Under the pieces are notes generated by a model. It had not been told where the DNA came from. It did no database searches and saw nothing but the letters and a program-made list of their open reading frames with translations. A DNA stretch of 64,000 nt from Puccinia triticina (lineage: Eukaryota; Basidiomycota; Pucciniomycetes; Pucciniales; Pucciniaceae): positions 6,283,501-6,347,500 of the forward strand of contig NC_070568.1 of assembly GCF_026914185.1 (NCBI RefSeq), written 5' to 3'. Made by a program: the position numbers and the translations under genes. Below are positions 47,501 to 59,062 of the stretch, one piece after another (the stretch's first letter is position 1; every line of letters begins with the position of its first letter).

Positions 47501-47813
47501 ACTGATGTACTTAGTTTTTTGTACCTTAGACTCACTCTTGCATAAATTAGACAATGTGCATGGAATCACCCAGTGCTTGATTCTTGCATGAGGCACAGCT
47601 TGCCTTGAGCTCTTGCATCTCAACTGCAAGCAGTTTCTAGAGTTTTTCTTGCAGTGGTCATGCATTGAATTTTTGAATTGCTAGCTAATCATCTAGGTTG
47701 AGTTCTGGGCACTCAAAGTTGAGTACCACCAAAACTTAGAATATTGTCACGCATGAATTCCTGATAGGGTTTAATTCCCTCCGGCAAAGCCTCAGGCAGG
47801 GGAGGGACTTAGT

Positions 47814-49802
47814 TAATCTTGACAAATATGTACTTGTTGGATTTGAGCAATCACTTCCCCAAGGTGTTACCACTGCAGGGAGGTGGAGGGCACCTTGTTT
47901 GTTTCTGTCGGAGTGGCAGGGGTTGTGTCATGTTGAAGGGAGGTCCTCATGCTCTTGAAGACCGCAACGGCTTGATTACATCCAGATTGCCTTTGCCAAC
48001 AGCCCCTTGTGGGGGGGGGGGACCCGCTTGGCACGCAAGCTCTCCTGATTTCTAGAAGAACTGGGCACCTTCTACACAAATTAATAAACTCTTATACAGA
48101 AATACAATTCAACCTTTTGTGGGATAGAGCATGGCCCCTCCTCTAGACACAACACTTCTTCTAATGGGTAAGGGCAAAACCACCTCCCGTGTCTATTCTT
48201 GCGATATCTCCCCAATCCAGCCTTTTCATTTATTTCCTTGTGGTCATCCTTCTGCTCTCTGTGTTCCAATTGCTCTCAATTTTCTCAAATCTTTCTTTCT
48301 TCTTTCTCATTCCTCTTCTCTACATCTTCTTCTCTATTTCTCCTTATGCCATCCAGATTGCCAACATCCTCATGACATGTTGTACTGCTGATAGGACAGA
48401 AAATCCACAAAACAAGATACATACAGTTGTAATTACTCCGCTCTTAGTTGTACAGTGTGATATGTGAAATCAAAAACACTATATATAAAAAAAAGAGGCA
48501 CTCCAGGTGGAAAGTGTCTCTGAAGCCATGATGGGTGATTATGTATGTTACACTATGTATTGGAGCATTCAAAAGTGTAACATTTTTTTTTACCACAGCC
48601 AGCCATTACTGTGCTCAGTAGCAGCATTAAGCCCTGCGTGCTTTAAGTTTACACCACTGACGCCTGCCAGAAAAGATATCCGTGGCAAAATTGGAAGCTG
48701 CACTATGTGACTGAGAAATCAACTTTCTTTGGCTGTGTCACAATGGATGTGGTCCACCCTAAGGAGCAAAGTACTTGATTATTCCACAGGACAACTTTTG
48801 CCATTGGGTAGAATCTAAGCTTCTCAACAACCTTACACCAGGCAAGATTTTGACGCACTCTCCAAAGAGTGCCATACTGTACCCTTTTTTTGTAACTGTG
48901 CTGGATGCCTTTGATGCAAGTAGTGTAAGAAGTAACACAAATGATCTGAAAGTGACCCTGGATTCATGCATAAATCATCCAGAAGTCATGCAGAAGTCAA
49001 CTAGAACGCAACCAGAACACAGTTGAAACCACTAAGACACAATGGCCACAATCAAATCATAATTCAATTTCTGTTTGTTGATTGCCAATTTCACCTTTGT
49101 GTATGTGCACTGGAGGGGCCTTTCACCTCCATTACAAGTACAAAATGGTCAGAAAGCCATTAAATCCCCCTTGAGTCACATTTAAATTGTGTGAAACCCT
49201 TGCACATAGAGAAATTGATCAACAGAAATTCTCCATAAGTGATTAATAATTGGGCATTGAGTAAGTATCATTTCATTTCAGGTTGTAATTAAGTTATCCT
49301 TAGGAAATGAAATAGTTCTATACAGCATTGCACAAGGTCCTGTGAAAATTCTGCATCACTTCTGACACACTTCCCATTGACTTCTGAAGAATTCATCAAT
49401 CATTTCCTAATCCACATCTGACTCACATCCAAACCTGAAAAACATGAAGTTAGTCCCTGAAAGTCTCTGGAGAGTACATCAAATTCTCCCCTGGTGTTAC
49501 GTCAGAGGCAGTGGACACCTTCTTGCAGGAGAATTGGACCATGCAGTACAGCTTACTGAAGTCTTACTTGATGGATGGTGGATCCAAGTTTGGCAGAGAT
49601 GTTGCAAGTGCTTCTGGGGCAGCATTGTATTTTACCCCTGGCTGGTATTGCATTCTACCCCCTGTCACCCTGAAGGTCAGGGTATGGTCAAGCGGGGGCA
49701 TGGGTGTTTGAAATCAATTTTATTGAAGATGGTGGGAAAACAAGTACTGATAGAGACTTGACAAAGTGTTGAGGAAATGTTCCAAGCACAGTGAGTCAAA
49801 TA
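47814..49802. other. No supported gene
   Basis: Short frames only. A 47880-48010 GC-rich patch ends in a G-run at 48013-48021. 49520-49711 has a plus frame (VDTFLQENWTMQYSLLKSYL) with coding-like composition that I cannot assign; it may be a retroelement or host-gene fragment. Confidence 0.4.
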
Positions 49803-50000
49803 AGGTGTTCAAAGTTGAAATCATAAAATTTTCATTACATAAAATCATAAAATCATAAAACTTTCAAGGGATGATTTTATATGTACCATTTTAGAAATGT
49901 TGCTCTAATTTGAGTGTTTGGGTGTACATATTTTTTTCACCTCAGAATTTTATGATTTTATGGTGTTATGATTTTATGCAAGTCAACTTTGAACACCCTA
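49803..50000. mobile_element. About 198-bp MITE with AGGTGTTCAAAGTTGA ends
   Basis: The left end AGGTGTTCAAAGTTGA (49803) pairs with the inverted right end AGGGTGTTCAAAGTTGAC (ending about 50000). The interior has inverted TCATAAAAT / ATTTTATGA words. No clear duplication of flanking bases, so the limits are approximate. Confidence 0.6.
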
Positions 50001-50288
50001 AAAGCATAATGATCATTCAGTAAGGAAGGAGAATCAGAAGGAACAACTAATATATATACATGTACAGTATTGGCTCAGTTGTGGGTGTGTAGATTAGAAG
50101 CATACAACACTAGATAGATTCCCATACACTATCTCAACAGTCTTGGCGTGTATTTGGATTCCATGAATTCAACAGTGATTGCCTTCCAATCTATTCAGCT
50201 AGAGTGCAGTGAGGAGACATGTGGCATTACATGCCAGAAAATGATAGAATCTTGCGGCAACTTTGTCCATTATTGAGAGGCAAAGCAC
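50001..50288. other. Non-coding flank
   Basis: AT-rich. It may hold the eroded upstream part of the retroelement fragment that follows, but no motif is visible. Confidence 0.35.
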
Positions 50289-50525
50289 ATGGACTGGCTC
50301 TGTGATCCGCTAAAGGAAGGCAGCATGGTTTTGGCATACAATAAATCTCTCAATATGCAGTGGAGTCAGTTTTTTGGTCACAAGTCAAACAGGTCCTACC
50401 ACAATCACATCATCAAGCAGGTGGATGGTAGATATTATGTGTTGGCAGAGCTTTATGGCTTCAAGCTGAAGCAGCACTTTGCAGTGGAACAGGTCAAGAG
50501 GCATCATTCCTGCGGAGGCATATGA
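50289..50525 (+). pseudogene. Retrotransposon pol fragment, integrase C-terminal part (possible Ty3/gypsy)
   Basis: A 78-codon frame reads GSMVLAYNKSLNMQWSQFFG, then IIKQVDGRYYVLAELYG and FAVEQVKRHH. This order (VLAYNKSL, a W/F step, YVL.EL.G, then A..VKR) matches the chromodomain-adjacent SH3-like end of Ty3/gypsy integrases, from memory of the family. No protease, reverse transcriptase, RNase H or integrase core is found nearby, so only a remnant remains. Confidence 0.5.
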
Positions 50526-51080
50526 GACCAAAAGTAAATCCTCCCAATGTATACATCTCTGGTGTTGTATTTATTCCTGTATTTCTATACAGAGAAATAT
50601 AAAAATTTCTTTTTCCTCTTTATGAATGAGAGATATTGTAAAATTATCCCCAGAAATGGACTTGATAACTTGCAGTCACCCACTGGAATGACCCCTCTAT
50701 CTCCACCGGTTTAGGAGTTACACAGATTTCAACCTGTCACAGGGAATGTTTCTCTTACTTATTGTTCTTCAATCTGACTTTGCATTACATATGCATAATG
50801 AATATGCATAATTTTTTTGTATTTATAATGCCCTGCGGGGTCGTGCCCTTTCTGTTGAGGGTAGCACCCTGTTTGTTCCCTATGAGGCTGTTCTCCTGTC
50901 AAACAGTATGTTGTACTTAGGGATGTACCCCATTAGTTATTTAGCCCACCAAGCCTGTTCCCCTGGAGCTAAAATCCCTCACCCCTGGGTATAAAATGAG
51001 GCCTCTCTCTAGCCATTTGTTCAGTATGATGGCAATTGCCCCCACATCACACCACATCACACCACATCACACTGAATTAT
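50526..51080. other. No supported gene
   Basis: AT-rich, with a CATCACACCA direct triplication at 51041-51070 directly before the next element. Confidence 0.4.
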
Positions 51081-51474
51081 CAGGGTGTAAATGGGTCGGG
51101 CCAACCCAAAACCTACCCGAGACCCATTGGGTTTTGGGTTGGGTTTGGGCACATTCTCAAAGAAAATGACATGACCCAAACCCGCTCTGACCCAACTTGT
51201 AAAATTGTTGGGTCGGGTTTGGGCAGCCTATTTCCTAATTGGGTCAGCCTGCGACCCAAATATGACACCTCCAACAGTCAAGTTGGGGGCTTTTGGCGCC
51301 TAAGCGGTTGGATCGACCCAAGACCCAAACCGACCCGACCCAAAATAGTATGAAATCGGGTTGGGTTTGGGCAGCGTATTTTAAAATCTGCCCTGACCCA
51401 ACCCAAACCGCGCTAAAAGTTGGGTCAGGTTTGGGCGCTGCTTTTTGACCCAAACCCAACCCATTTACACCCTG
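51081..51474. mobile_element. 394-bp element with CAGGGTGTAAATGGGT ends and 10-bp duplication
   Basis: The ends CAGGGTGTAAATGGGT (51081) and its inverted complement (ending 51474) are perfect over 16 bp. ACTGAATTAT flanks both sides (51071-51080, 51475-51484). The interior is dense in GGGTTGGGTTTGGG and its complement, so it folds extensively. Ten bases is the duplication length of Mutator-like elements, but the ends resemble the hAT-associated TAGGGGTGTAAACGGGT at 62415. Superfamily undecided. Confidence 0.78.
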
Positions 51475-51484
51475 ACTGAATTAT

Positions 51485-52528
51485 ATACTACCTACAATTT
51501 CATATTATTACCCTTACAAGTGCAATAAAAAGTCTAACACATTTTTCTTGTCATCAACATAACAAGTGCCTAGTGCCAGTACCCTGTCCTTGGTACCAAT
51601 CCTGGTTGAAGCATAGTGCTCCCACACCCTTCACGCCTTGCCTGAGCCAACATGGATTCCATCCCCACTCTTGTCATTGATAACAATACCTCACCCAACC
51701 TCAGTTCAATCCCCAATCTTCACATCTTCTTGTGAATAGTCAAACTAAAGTGTATTTCTAGTAAGCAACATGATACAAAGAAATACACGAGAAAAAATAA
51801 AAAATAAAAAATACCTAAAGGCAAAGACAACAATAGAAAGGGACACGAGCGAGGATACACGAGAGGACAAGGACAAAAAGGAGAAGAACCAAGAAAGACA
51901 ATGTTAGCCTGAGTTATTTGAACGATGGCAAAAAGACTTGTCAATGATGAACATACTGAAGTGAGAAGTCACGGTTGATTGTCGTTGATGGATCGGCGGA
52001 GAGTTGATAGGAAGGGAAGTGACAGCGCTAGATTATCGGCGGAGTATCGAAAGGAAGGGAATAGCGAGAAAGAATCGAGAGGATGTTTTCGAAGCGGTAG
52101 AGATACGCAAGGATGATCTCAAAGATAGAAGTTTGACAAAGAATGAAGTCAATCGTGGAGGAACAGCAGCGCGAGAGATGATAAGATAAAAGGCGCCGAA
52201 AGCAGACAAGTAGATAGAGTTTGTCTGAGAGTTCCCCGAGGGAAGATCAGTCGAGTGAGGAAAGTGAGGAGCTTATAAGGTGGATAGCAAAGGTTCGAGC
52301 GGGGATTTTGCAGAGGGAATCTTGAGGGTCAAGCGCGAGTGATGACGACATTTGAGATCGATCGAGTTGATGATGTCATTAGAAAACAAACTAGGTGTCA
52401 CGGGACATGTTCTTCTAGAGGGATATCACTCAGATATCAACACTTCTTTGCCAACACTCATTAATAATCTATACATCACACATATTGATCAAACAACTTC
52501 ATCCTGAACCAACAAATCCTATCACATG
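51485..52528. other. Purine-rich non-coding DNA, possibly LTR-like
   Basis: 51770-52320 is strongly A/G-rich on the plus strand (AGAGGACAAGGACAAAAAGG, GGAGAGTTGATAGGAAGGG) with a TTATAAGG word near 52274. No matching second copy was seen, so an LTR is only a guess. Confidence 0.35.
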
Positions 52529-52787
52529 ATTGTATTTTATTGTATTGTATTTTATTGTATTGTATTGTATTGTATTGTATTGTATTGTATTGTATTGTAT
52601 TGTATTGTATTGTATTGTATTGTATTGTATTGTATTGTATTGTATTGTATTGTATTGTATTGTATTGTATTGTATTGTATTGTATTGTATTGTATTGTAT
52701 TGTATTGTATTGTATTGTATTGTATTGTATTGTATTGTATTGTATTGTATTGTATTGTATTGTATTGTATTGTATTGTATTGTATTG
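52529..52787. repeat. (TGTAT)n microsatellite, about 50 copies
   Basis: Pentanucleotide TGTAT tract, pure from about 52556 to 52787, with two TTTAT interruptions at the left. All six frames stay open through it by repetition alone, so the frames over it are not genes. Confidence 0.95.
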
Positions 52788-52814
52788 ACCAAGCCAATCC
52801 AAAAGATATCACAT

Positions 52815-54189
52815 GGGGGGATAATAAATTGACTCCCACAAATTAAAAAATTGACTCCCAAACGCAATTTACATTGTGCGGACTGCTTCAGGACGTCTTT
52901 CCCGGGTCCTCAAGACCGCATTTTGACCCGGGGGCGTTTTGGGAGTCGGAATTGTAATTCCGTGATCCCAAACGGGAGTCGGGATTTTAATTTTACAAAA
53001 AACCCCAGAAAATAGAGAAATATTTATATCTCCTCACTGGAACACCCAAACGCTCCCAAAATTTTAAAGCAATCTAGATACACTGTCTAGAAAATATGTT
53101 GAGATTTACAGCAGTAGAAACCATCAAGAAGGCCTTGTGGAACAGGGGGGTTAATTTGGCGGATTTCCTACTAAGGCAACCCCCCAAAACCTTATCTATG
53201 GTGCTCCAAATGGTCCCAATTTTTTTCTGCCACAAGAATACACTCTTTAAAACATATTCTGCGCTTCACAGCATTAGAAAACCTCAGGGACACCTTGTGT
53301 AGCCGGGGGGTGATTTGGCGGATTTTAGCCGCGAGCTGCGCTGTGCTAAAGCGCTTTTTGCGGGGTTAGTGCAATTGCGCGTATCTACGCTAACGCTACG
53401 CTAAAAGCTAAAATATCTTTGCACCCTGTGCACATAGCGTTAGCGCAGATGCGCGCAATCGCGCTAACGCTACGCTAAAATATAGCGCATTTGCGCAGCG
53501 CGCGCTCCTTTGTGGTGTTAGTGCAATTGCGCATATCTGCGCTAACGCTATGCTAAAAACTAAAATAGATTTGCACCCTGTGCGCGTAGCGTTAGCGCAG
53601 ATGCGCGCAGTTGCGCTAACACTACGCTAAAAATAGCACATTTGCGCAGCGCTACGCTACACTGACAGCTATGGTTAGCATAGCTGACCCACGGTTGATA
53701 GAAGGTGTTCCTGATGTGTACTACCTCCTTGGAGCTCAATATATTTTCTAGAGAGTGTATTATTCTGACAGAAAAAAATTGGGGCCGTTTGGAGGATCAT
53801 AGATAAGGTTTCAGGGGTTTGCCTTAGTAGGAAATCCACCAAATTAACCCCCTGTTCCACAAGGCCTTCCTGATGTTTTCTACTGCTGTAAATCTCAACA
53901 TATTTTCTAGACAGGGTATCCAAATTGCTGTAAAGTTTTGGGAGCGTTTGGGTGCTCCAGTGAGGAGATATAAATATTTCTCTATTTTCTGGGATTTTTT
54001 GTAAAATTAAAATCCCAACTCCCGTTTGGGATTGCAGAATTACAATTCCGACTCCCAAAACGCCCCCGGGAAAGAATGCGGTCTCGAGGACCTGTGAATC
54101 ACGTCCCCAGGCGGTCCGCGCGACGTAAATTGCGTTTGGAACTTTGGGAGTTGATTTTTTAATTTGTGGGAGTCAATTTCTCAACCCCC
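52815..54189. mobile_element. 1375-bp foldback element with 8-bp duplication
   Basis: TATCACAT flanks both sides exactly (52807-52814 and 54190-54197). The ends are GGGGG followed by an A/T-rich stretch and ATTGACTCCCACAAATTAAA. The two arms, of about 450 bp, are inverted copies with roughly 80-85% match by eye (for example AATCTCAACATATTTTCTAG right, CTAGAAAATATGTTGAGATT left). The centre (about 53330-53697) holds a TAGCG-type element. An 8-bp duplication fits the hAT superfamily. A diverged copy lies at 4775-5000. Confidence 0.85.
53340..53697. mobile_element. Third TAGCG/CGCTA element, left end lost
   Basis: The right end, inverted, reads CAACCGTGGGTCAGCTATGC then TAACCATAGC, matching the inverted right end of 46248-46724 (CAACACTGGGTCGCTACGCT, then AACCATAGC). 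The body has the same TAGCG, GCGCTAACG and TTGCGC words. The left end is not recognisable and no duplication was found. Confidence 0.65.
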
Positions 54190-54197
54190 TATCACAT

Positions 54198-56601
54198 ATG
54201 AGGGGAGCAATACAAAATGCAAAAATACAGCCTATTGTATTGGATGAGCAATAAAATACAAATACAATATGATGCAATACAGGGGAATACAAATACATGT
54301 ATTGGATTTGTTGCACCTCTGGTTGCAGAGTGTTGTGTAGTTGTTTTTTGGTTGTGTCCATGCATGTGAGCCTGTATCTCTTACATGACAAACAGACACA
54401 AGATATGGGGAGCAATAACATTGTATTTTCAGGACAAAAGAAATACAAATATAAGGGTTAATGATTATAAGAGTTGAAGATATTTATTTATAAGCTTTTG
54501 AGCTTGAATTTCTAGTGCTTTCAACAAAAGTTGAGCATAATAAGTTAGGATAAAATACTAGCCTCCTACTCAAAAAAAAAAAACTGAGGAATGTCTGATT
54601 GAGCGTAAAATGTAATCAGCCCAAGGTTTTGGGCTAAAGGAAACAAGCCAAGGTTTTTCAAATGGGAACCAGCTATGTGTTTTTTTGGTTATCCCACAAA
54701 ACACGGTAAAATATAAGTTTAATCAAGTTTTTGTTCATTGCATATGTGTTATCAGTGCCATGTGCATATATAATGAGGTGATCAATGAAGAGAGAAATTA
54801 GGAAGAGGGGTAGTCAAGAAGAAGTCATCATTATGAATAGAAAAGAGAGAGAAATTACATTCTGGGTTGTCCAGAAGGTCAACTTGCAATTACTATGCAC
54901 TAGAAGCGGGGTAACTGGGAGTAAGGCCTTCATGGATTGCAGCAGATGGAAGCGCTGGGTGCAACATTGAATATGGTGTTCTGGTCTAATTTTTGAACTG
55001 GGGGAAAGTCCTCTTGACTCTGAGTCAGGAGAGGCAGGTATAAGTGAAATTTGCAGAGCCTGGCTACTTCTTTCTGTGACATATTTGAATTAAAATATAG
55101 ATTAATGCCTTTGAAGAGTGCAATGGAATTTTTACATGTATTGAGTACTCTGTACAATATAATTCAAAAAGTTTAAATGTGCATTTTAATTACATGAACT
55201 CTTGTACTTTTTTAACAGTAGTGTGAGTGCACAGAGCTTGTTCTGGTGCTCTGAAGCATATGGAAACATGTGTACACACATGTAAAAATAACAGATAATT
55301 GATAATTACATATACAAAATATTTATTATTAATGTTTTAAAGATAAACAGCAGCCTTTTGGACATACAGGCATATCTCTAAGGCTGAAAATGCATTTTTT
55401 TCTTATTAGTGGATGTGCATTGGGCATGAAGGCTATTTTCATACTGCTCCTCAGACCTTGGCTCAAGCTCCACCTGAGCTTGGACAAGGCCCCCCATGAA
55501 AATACATCTGAATTGATCCAAGGGGAATAAAATAAATTTATGAGAACTATTGATCCTGATCCTAATGCACTGCCATATTATGAGTTTTTGTGTGAAGCCC
55601 CCACGTTCAACAGGGTTTTGTAAAAAGGGTCACAGTATCACTTGACTGCCTGTGCGGACAAAATTACATTTCCAATGCTTCTCCTCCCCTAGTCCAGCAG
55701 AAACTTGCTCTCTCCCAGCAAGGTGAGTTCTTTCTATGTTTCTTTCTTCTGTTTTTCTTCTCCCAGACCAGTGTTATCTTCCAGTTGTACTCACAGGAGA
55801 CTTTCTCTCTCCCAAATAGACCTGAAATACAAGAGAATGCTATTGGAAGTTGAACCAGAACATTCTAGCTTTGGCTCTGCCCCCTGCACCCTAGCTTTGG
55901 CTCTGTCCCCTGCACCCCCTTTCTCCCTCTTCTCCAGTGAGGGTCCACAAGGCCCTTAAATTTTGAGCTTTATTTGATCCCTTTCTACTTCTCCAACTAT
56001 CTGCTTCCACAATATTCTGAGTTTGAACCTTGTGCTTCCCTCTCAAACTCTCTGACACCCTTGGGCCAACCTTATTCCCTTGATTCTCATTCATCCACCT
56101 CCACCAAGGGTATCTATCCCCCCTTTCCTCTAACAAATCCATCCCAACCACATTTTATCCTTTTCTTTGATCCATTTTCCACTTAAGATATATAGACCGC
56201 CACAAGCGGCTGGATTGGGGCCCGGGGGAGACCAGGGTACTGTCCATTTGCACACAAACAGAAAAGGTGTACACAACCTGCCCCTGTTGTGCCTGTGAAC
56301 AGTATATCCCAACTGGGCTTCAATTGCCAGGGTTTTCCAGGGCCCCTGTCCAAGTATGTATGGTTGTGGGGCAGGTATCAGGAGCAGCCCTGGCAAGAAT
56401 GGCTGCTGATCATCCAATTTTTGTTGAAAATGCTTAATAAAAATTGGACAAGATAGCTGAGATGAAGGGCTACAACATGGTCACCTGGTACTTGCAGTAA
56501 TAGCTTATAGCTAGTTGTAAAATAGGTGTAAATACAAAATTCCTGCTTTTTTTTTCACCAACCTAGCTTAGCAAAGCCTTGAGCGGAGGATCCGCGGGGG
56601 A
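54198..56601. other. 2.4 kb non-coding
   Basis: 54200-54310 is a degenerate stretch of AATACAAATAC words, perhaps related to the TGTAT tract. 55480-55960 and 56000-56160 are C/T-rich but lack a supportable frame. No gene. Confidence 0.4.
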
Positions 56602-56680
56602 CCCCGAACTTAACACAAGTCCCTGACCCTCTCACGCCCCCGAGCACCCTCCCGCTTGAGTTAAGTTCGGGGGGGACCCG
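56602..56680. mobile_element. Short foldback element, AAGTCCC family
   Basis: GACCCCGAACTTAACACAAG (56602) pairs with inverted CTTGAGTTAAGTTCGGGG (ending about 56680). AACTTAACACAAGTCCC is shared with the 11248 and 39610 sequences. Confidence 0.5.
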
Positions 56681-56787
56681 GCGCGGAGTAGAGGCTCATG
56701 TGTGAGACTGACTGCCATACCACCGGCAACTCGTTGAATACATACCCCAAAAGTACCAAGGCCCCGATCGAGCGAGAATAGCACAGT

Positions 56788-59062
56788 ATGCCGACATTGA
56801 AGCCGTCGAAGTATGCTGAAGAGCACGTCGCACCAGCTGTGCTCGGGAAGTTCGGCGAGGCCCTGGCCGAGTGCTTCTCGATGAGCGATAGCCATGGCAA
56901 ATATCTCTACCAAAGCTCATCTGCCTCCCTCGTGCGTGTCATCTTCTTAGTTTATGAGACTCGCATCCTGCTTGTACTGAAAAGCTGACCTTTTTGTGGC
57001 CTGTTATCACTACATAGTCTTCCGCTGAAAATCAAATCAGGCGCAAGTTGAACAGCCATCAACCTTGGGACAGCCTAACCGTAGCTCATCTCCGAGTCAT
57101 CCACGCCGTCCATTGTCAGTCCTAGTTCTTTGCAAGTTCTGATCCCCAGATTTGAACTTGACTGTTTCTGTTAGCCGCCGACTTGAGCTCGCCTAACTTC
57201 TTGGCAATATTCGACGCTCAAAAAAGCTTGGTCAGGTAAACCCTACTCTGTCCAAAACAACATATCAAAACGTGACGCTCATTTCTTATCATCCCTTTCC
57301 AAAAAAACAAACAAACAGTGCCTATAACGATTGGTTTAGATCTGATAATACCGCTTGGAGTCTTCCGGTGCTTTATGTCATCTACCGCGACTTACGGGCG
57401 TTTGCCACACGGGTTTGAGTTAATCCACTTTTTTTTTTCTCTCTCTCAACTGCATATACATACCACCAAACAATCGTAAGAGAATTGGAGAATCTAACAC
57501 GTTTGTCTTGTGTTTCTTCCCGCCCCCAGGCAGACGAGACTCTGCTCCTCAAGGGAGAAAAGGCCGTCAAATTAGCTGAGGCGGCAAGACTGATCCAAGT
57601 TGGATTCGGATTATGCTGTAGTGATGTAAGTATTAGCCTTGCTCGTAACTGTCCCCGCACTTTGACGCTGAGATGACCACGCCGATCATCCAGAGAACTT
57701 CAACCGGTGACACCAAAAAATTGGGCGTTTTGTACATGGCTAGTTTGCTGTTCAAGATCTACTTCAAAGTCAGTAATTTTACATATGTATCTTCATATCA
57801 TCCCGCTCTGAGGTTGATTTTTACTTTTTTTGTTTCTTCCACGACTGGGGGAATTTGGAACAGTTGAAATCTACGGCGCTTTGTAAAAACGTCATTCGGG
57901 GTGTAGATAATGCTGGCTTGCTAGATGGCTTCCAGGTACCAGTTGCTCATCGGGTGACATATCGTTATTACATGGGTTTGTAGATTCTTTGAGGAAGAGA
58001 ATAGAAGTCGAATGATTGCTCATTTGTCTCTGTTTCTGGGTTTCTTTCATCTTGCCAGGAGTGCTATCATTCCTTCAAGAGGATTACGAAAAGGTTGGAG
58101 TCCCTTTGCTCAGGAGTTCAATGTTTAACTACAGTTTTCGAGTTCACGCGGTTCTTAATGCCCCGATCTTATCCAGGCAGAAGATCATCTCTCTTTTGCC
58201 TTCAACAATTGCCATAGGAACAAGCGTCGGAATCGAGACCTGATCATGAACTACCTGGTCCCGCTCCGATTGCTGAAGGGCAAACGGCCAATCCCTGCAC
58301 TCTTGAACCAATTCACCCAACTCTCTGACCTCTACCAAACTTTTATCGCCGGTGCGTCTCTTTCTTTGCAAGTTACCATCCATTCAAAAAAAGCAAAGAA
58401 AAAATGCTGCTCACTGATCTCGTTTGGGTGGTTGTTTTTATAGCTGTTAGATTGGGAAATGTGGAATTGTTCGATAGCCACTTGATCCAAGTCGAAAAAC
58501 AGCTGATGAAGAGGGGTACTTACCTCATAGTTGAACGTGTGTCTTTTTTGATGACCATAATTTTTCTTCGGGATCCGGCCCCTGTTAATTATTTTGTTTC
58601 GTACGCAGGATGTCGAGATGTTTGTCTTTGTAACTTTGTTAAGCTGATGTCAGTGAGATTACAGACGAGTCGTCCAAACAGAATCAGCCAACCAGGTTTA
58701 TGTAGTTGATTGATCAATTCGTGGTTACTTTTGTTTTGTAGACATCGATTGAAATCACGAGCTCACCAGATCCCATTGGAGTCATTCCGGAAGATAGCCT
58801 ATGAGGTAGAAGACGAGCATGAGGAAGAAGATGTAGATAGTAAACTGGAAGAGGTCGAATGCCTCTTGGCGAATCTGATTGCTCAGGTAAAACAGAAAAT
58901 CACATGCCTCCAATGTACGAGAGAAGTGTGCGCATTAACTTGTCGGGGTTTTCACATTTTTTTCAGGACCGAGTTCGTGGGTATATTCACCATCAAGCCA
59001 AGATGTTGGTCCTATCCAAAGTTGATGCCTTTCCCGCCCAGACTGTGATCAGAGGGTATTAA
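56788..59062 (+). CDS. CSN12: PCI-domain protein CSN12/PCID2 family
   Basis: Family members (yeast Csn12 and Thp1, human PCID2) act in mRNA export (TREX-2 class) or beside the COP9 signalosome. Thirteen exons join in phase with GT...AG introns and give 420 residues: 56788-56931, 57018-57114, 57175-57235, 57319-57412, 57530-57625, 57694-57768, 57864-57975, 58059-58093, 58177-58351, 58444-58536, 58609-58648, 58742-58886 and 58967-59062 (TAA). Helical N-terminal repeats carry SLPVLYVIYRDLRAFATR and DTKKLGVLYMASLLFKIYF. The core motif AEDHLSFAFNNCHRNKRRN is followed by MNYLVPLRLLKGKRPIP, and the winged-helix part is GTYLIVERCRDVCLCNFVKL. The C-terminus RGYIHHQAKMLVLSKVDAFP matches the family. The first exon is the least conserved, so a start further upstream is possible. 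Fungal members of about 400-460 residues agree. Confidence 0.9.

Larger units (their letters stand above)
46214..47656. mobile_element. Non-autonomous CACTA element, 1443 bp
   Basis: The left end CACTACAAGAAAAACTCTAG is the classic CACTA terminus. The inverted right end matches over 34 bp with one difference (CACTGCAAGAAAAACTCTAG). Direct GTC flanks it at 46211-46213 and 47657-47659, the 3-bp duplication of this superfamily. It holds no transposase, only the 46248-46724 insertion, subterminal AAGCTT/AGCTCAAG words and a 19-bp minisatellite. Confidence 0.88.
45667..47813. mobile_element. Outer element of a three-level nest (AAGTCCC family)
   Basis: The left end at 45667 (CTAAGTCCCGCCTGAGGCTT, then CTATCAGGAATTATCGCGTG) is the inverted complement of the right end at 47745-47813. 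The match extends about 65 bp with a few differences. A CACTA element occupies 46214-47656, leaving about 700 bp of original interior. Flanking TA on both sides is possible but not decisive. Confidence 0.7.

Noticed and set aside
47101..47535. Minus-strand frames rich in HIPLSCAHTPF
   Set aside because: Translation of the 19-bp minisatellite; no start context or domain.
52476..52867. Several overlapping 80-122-codon frames on both strands
   Set aside because: They exist only because the TGTAT pentanucleotide has no stop in any phase.
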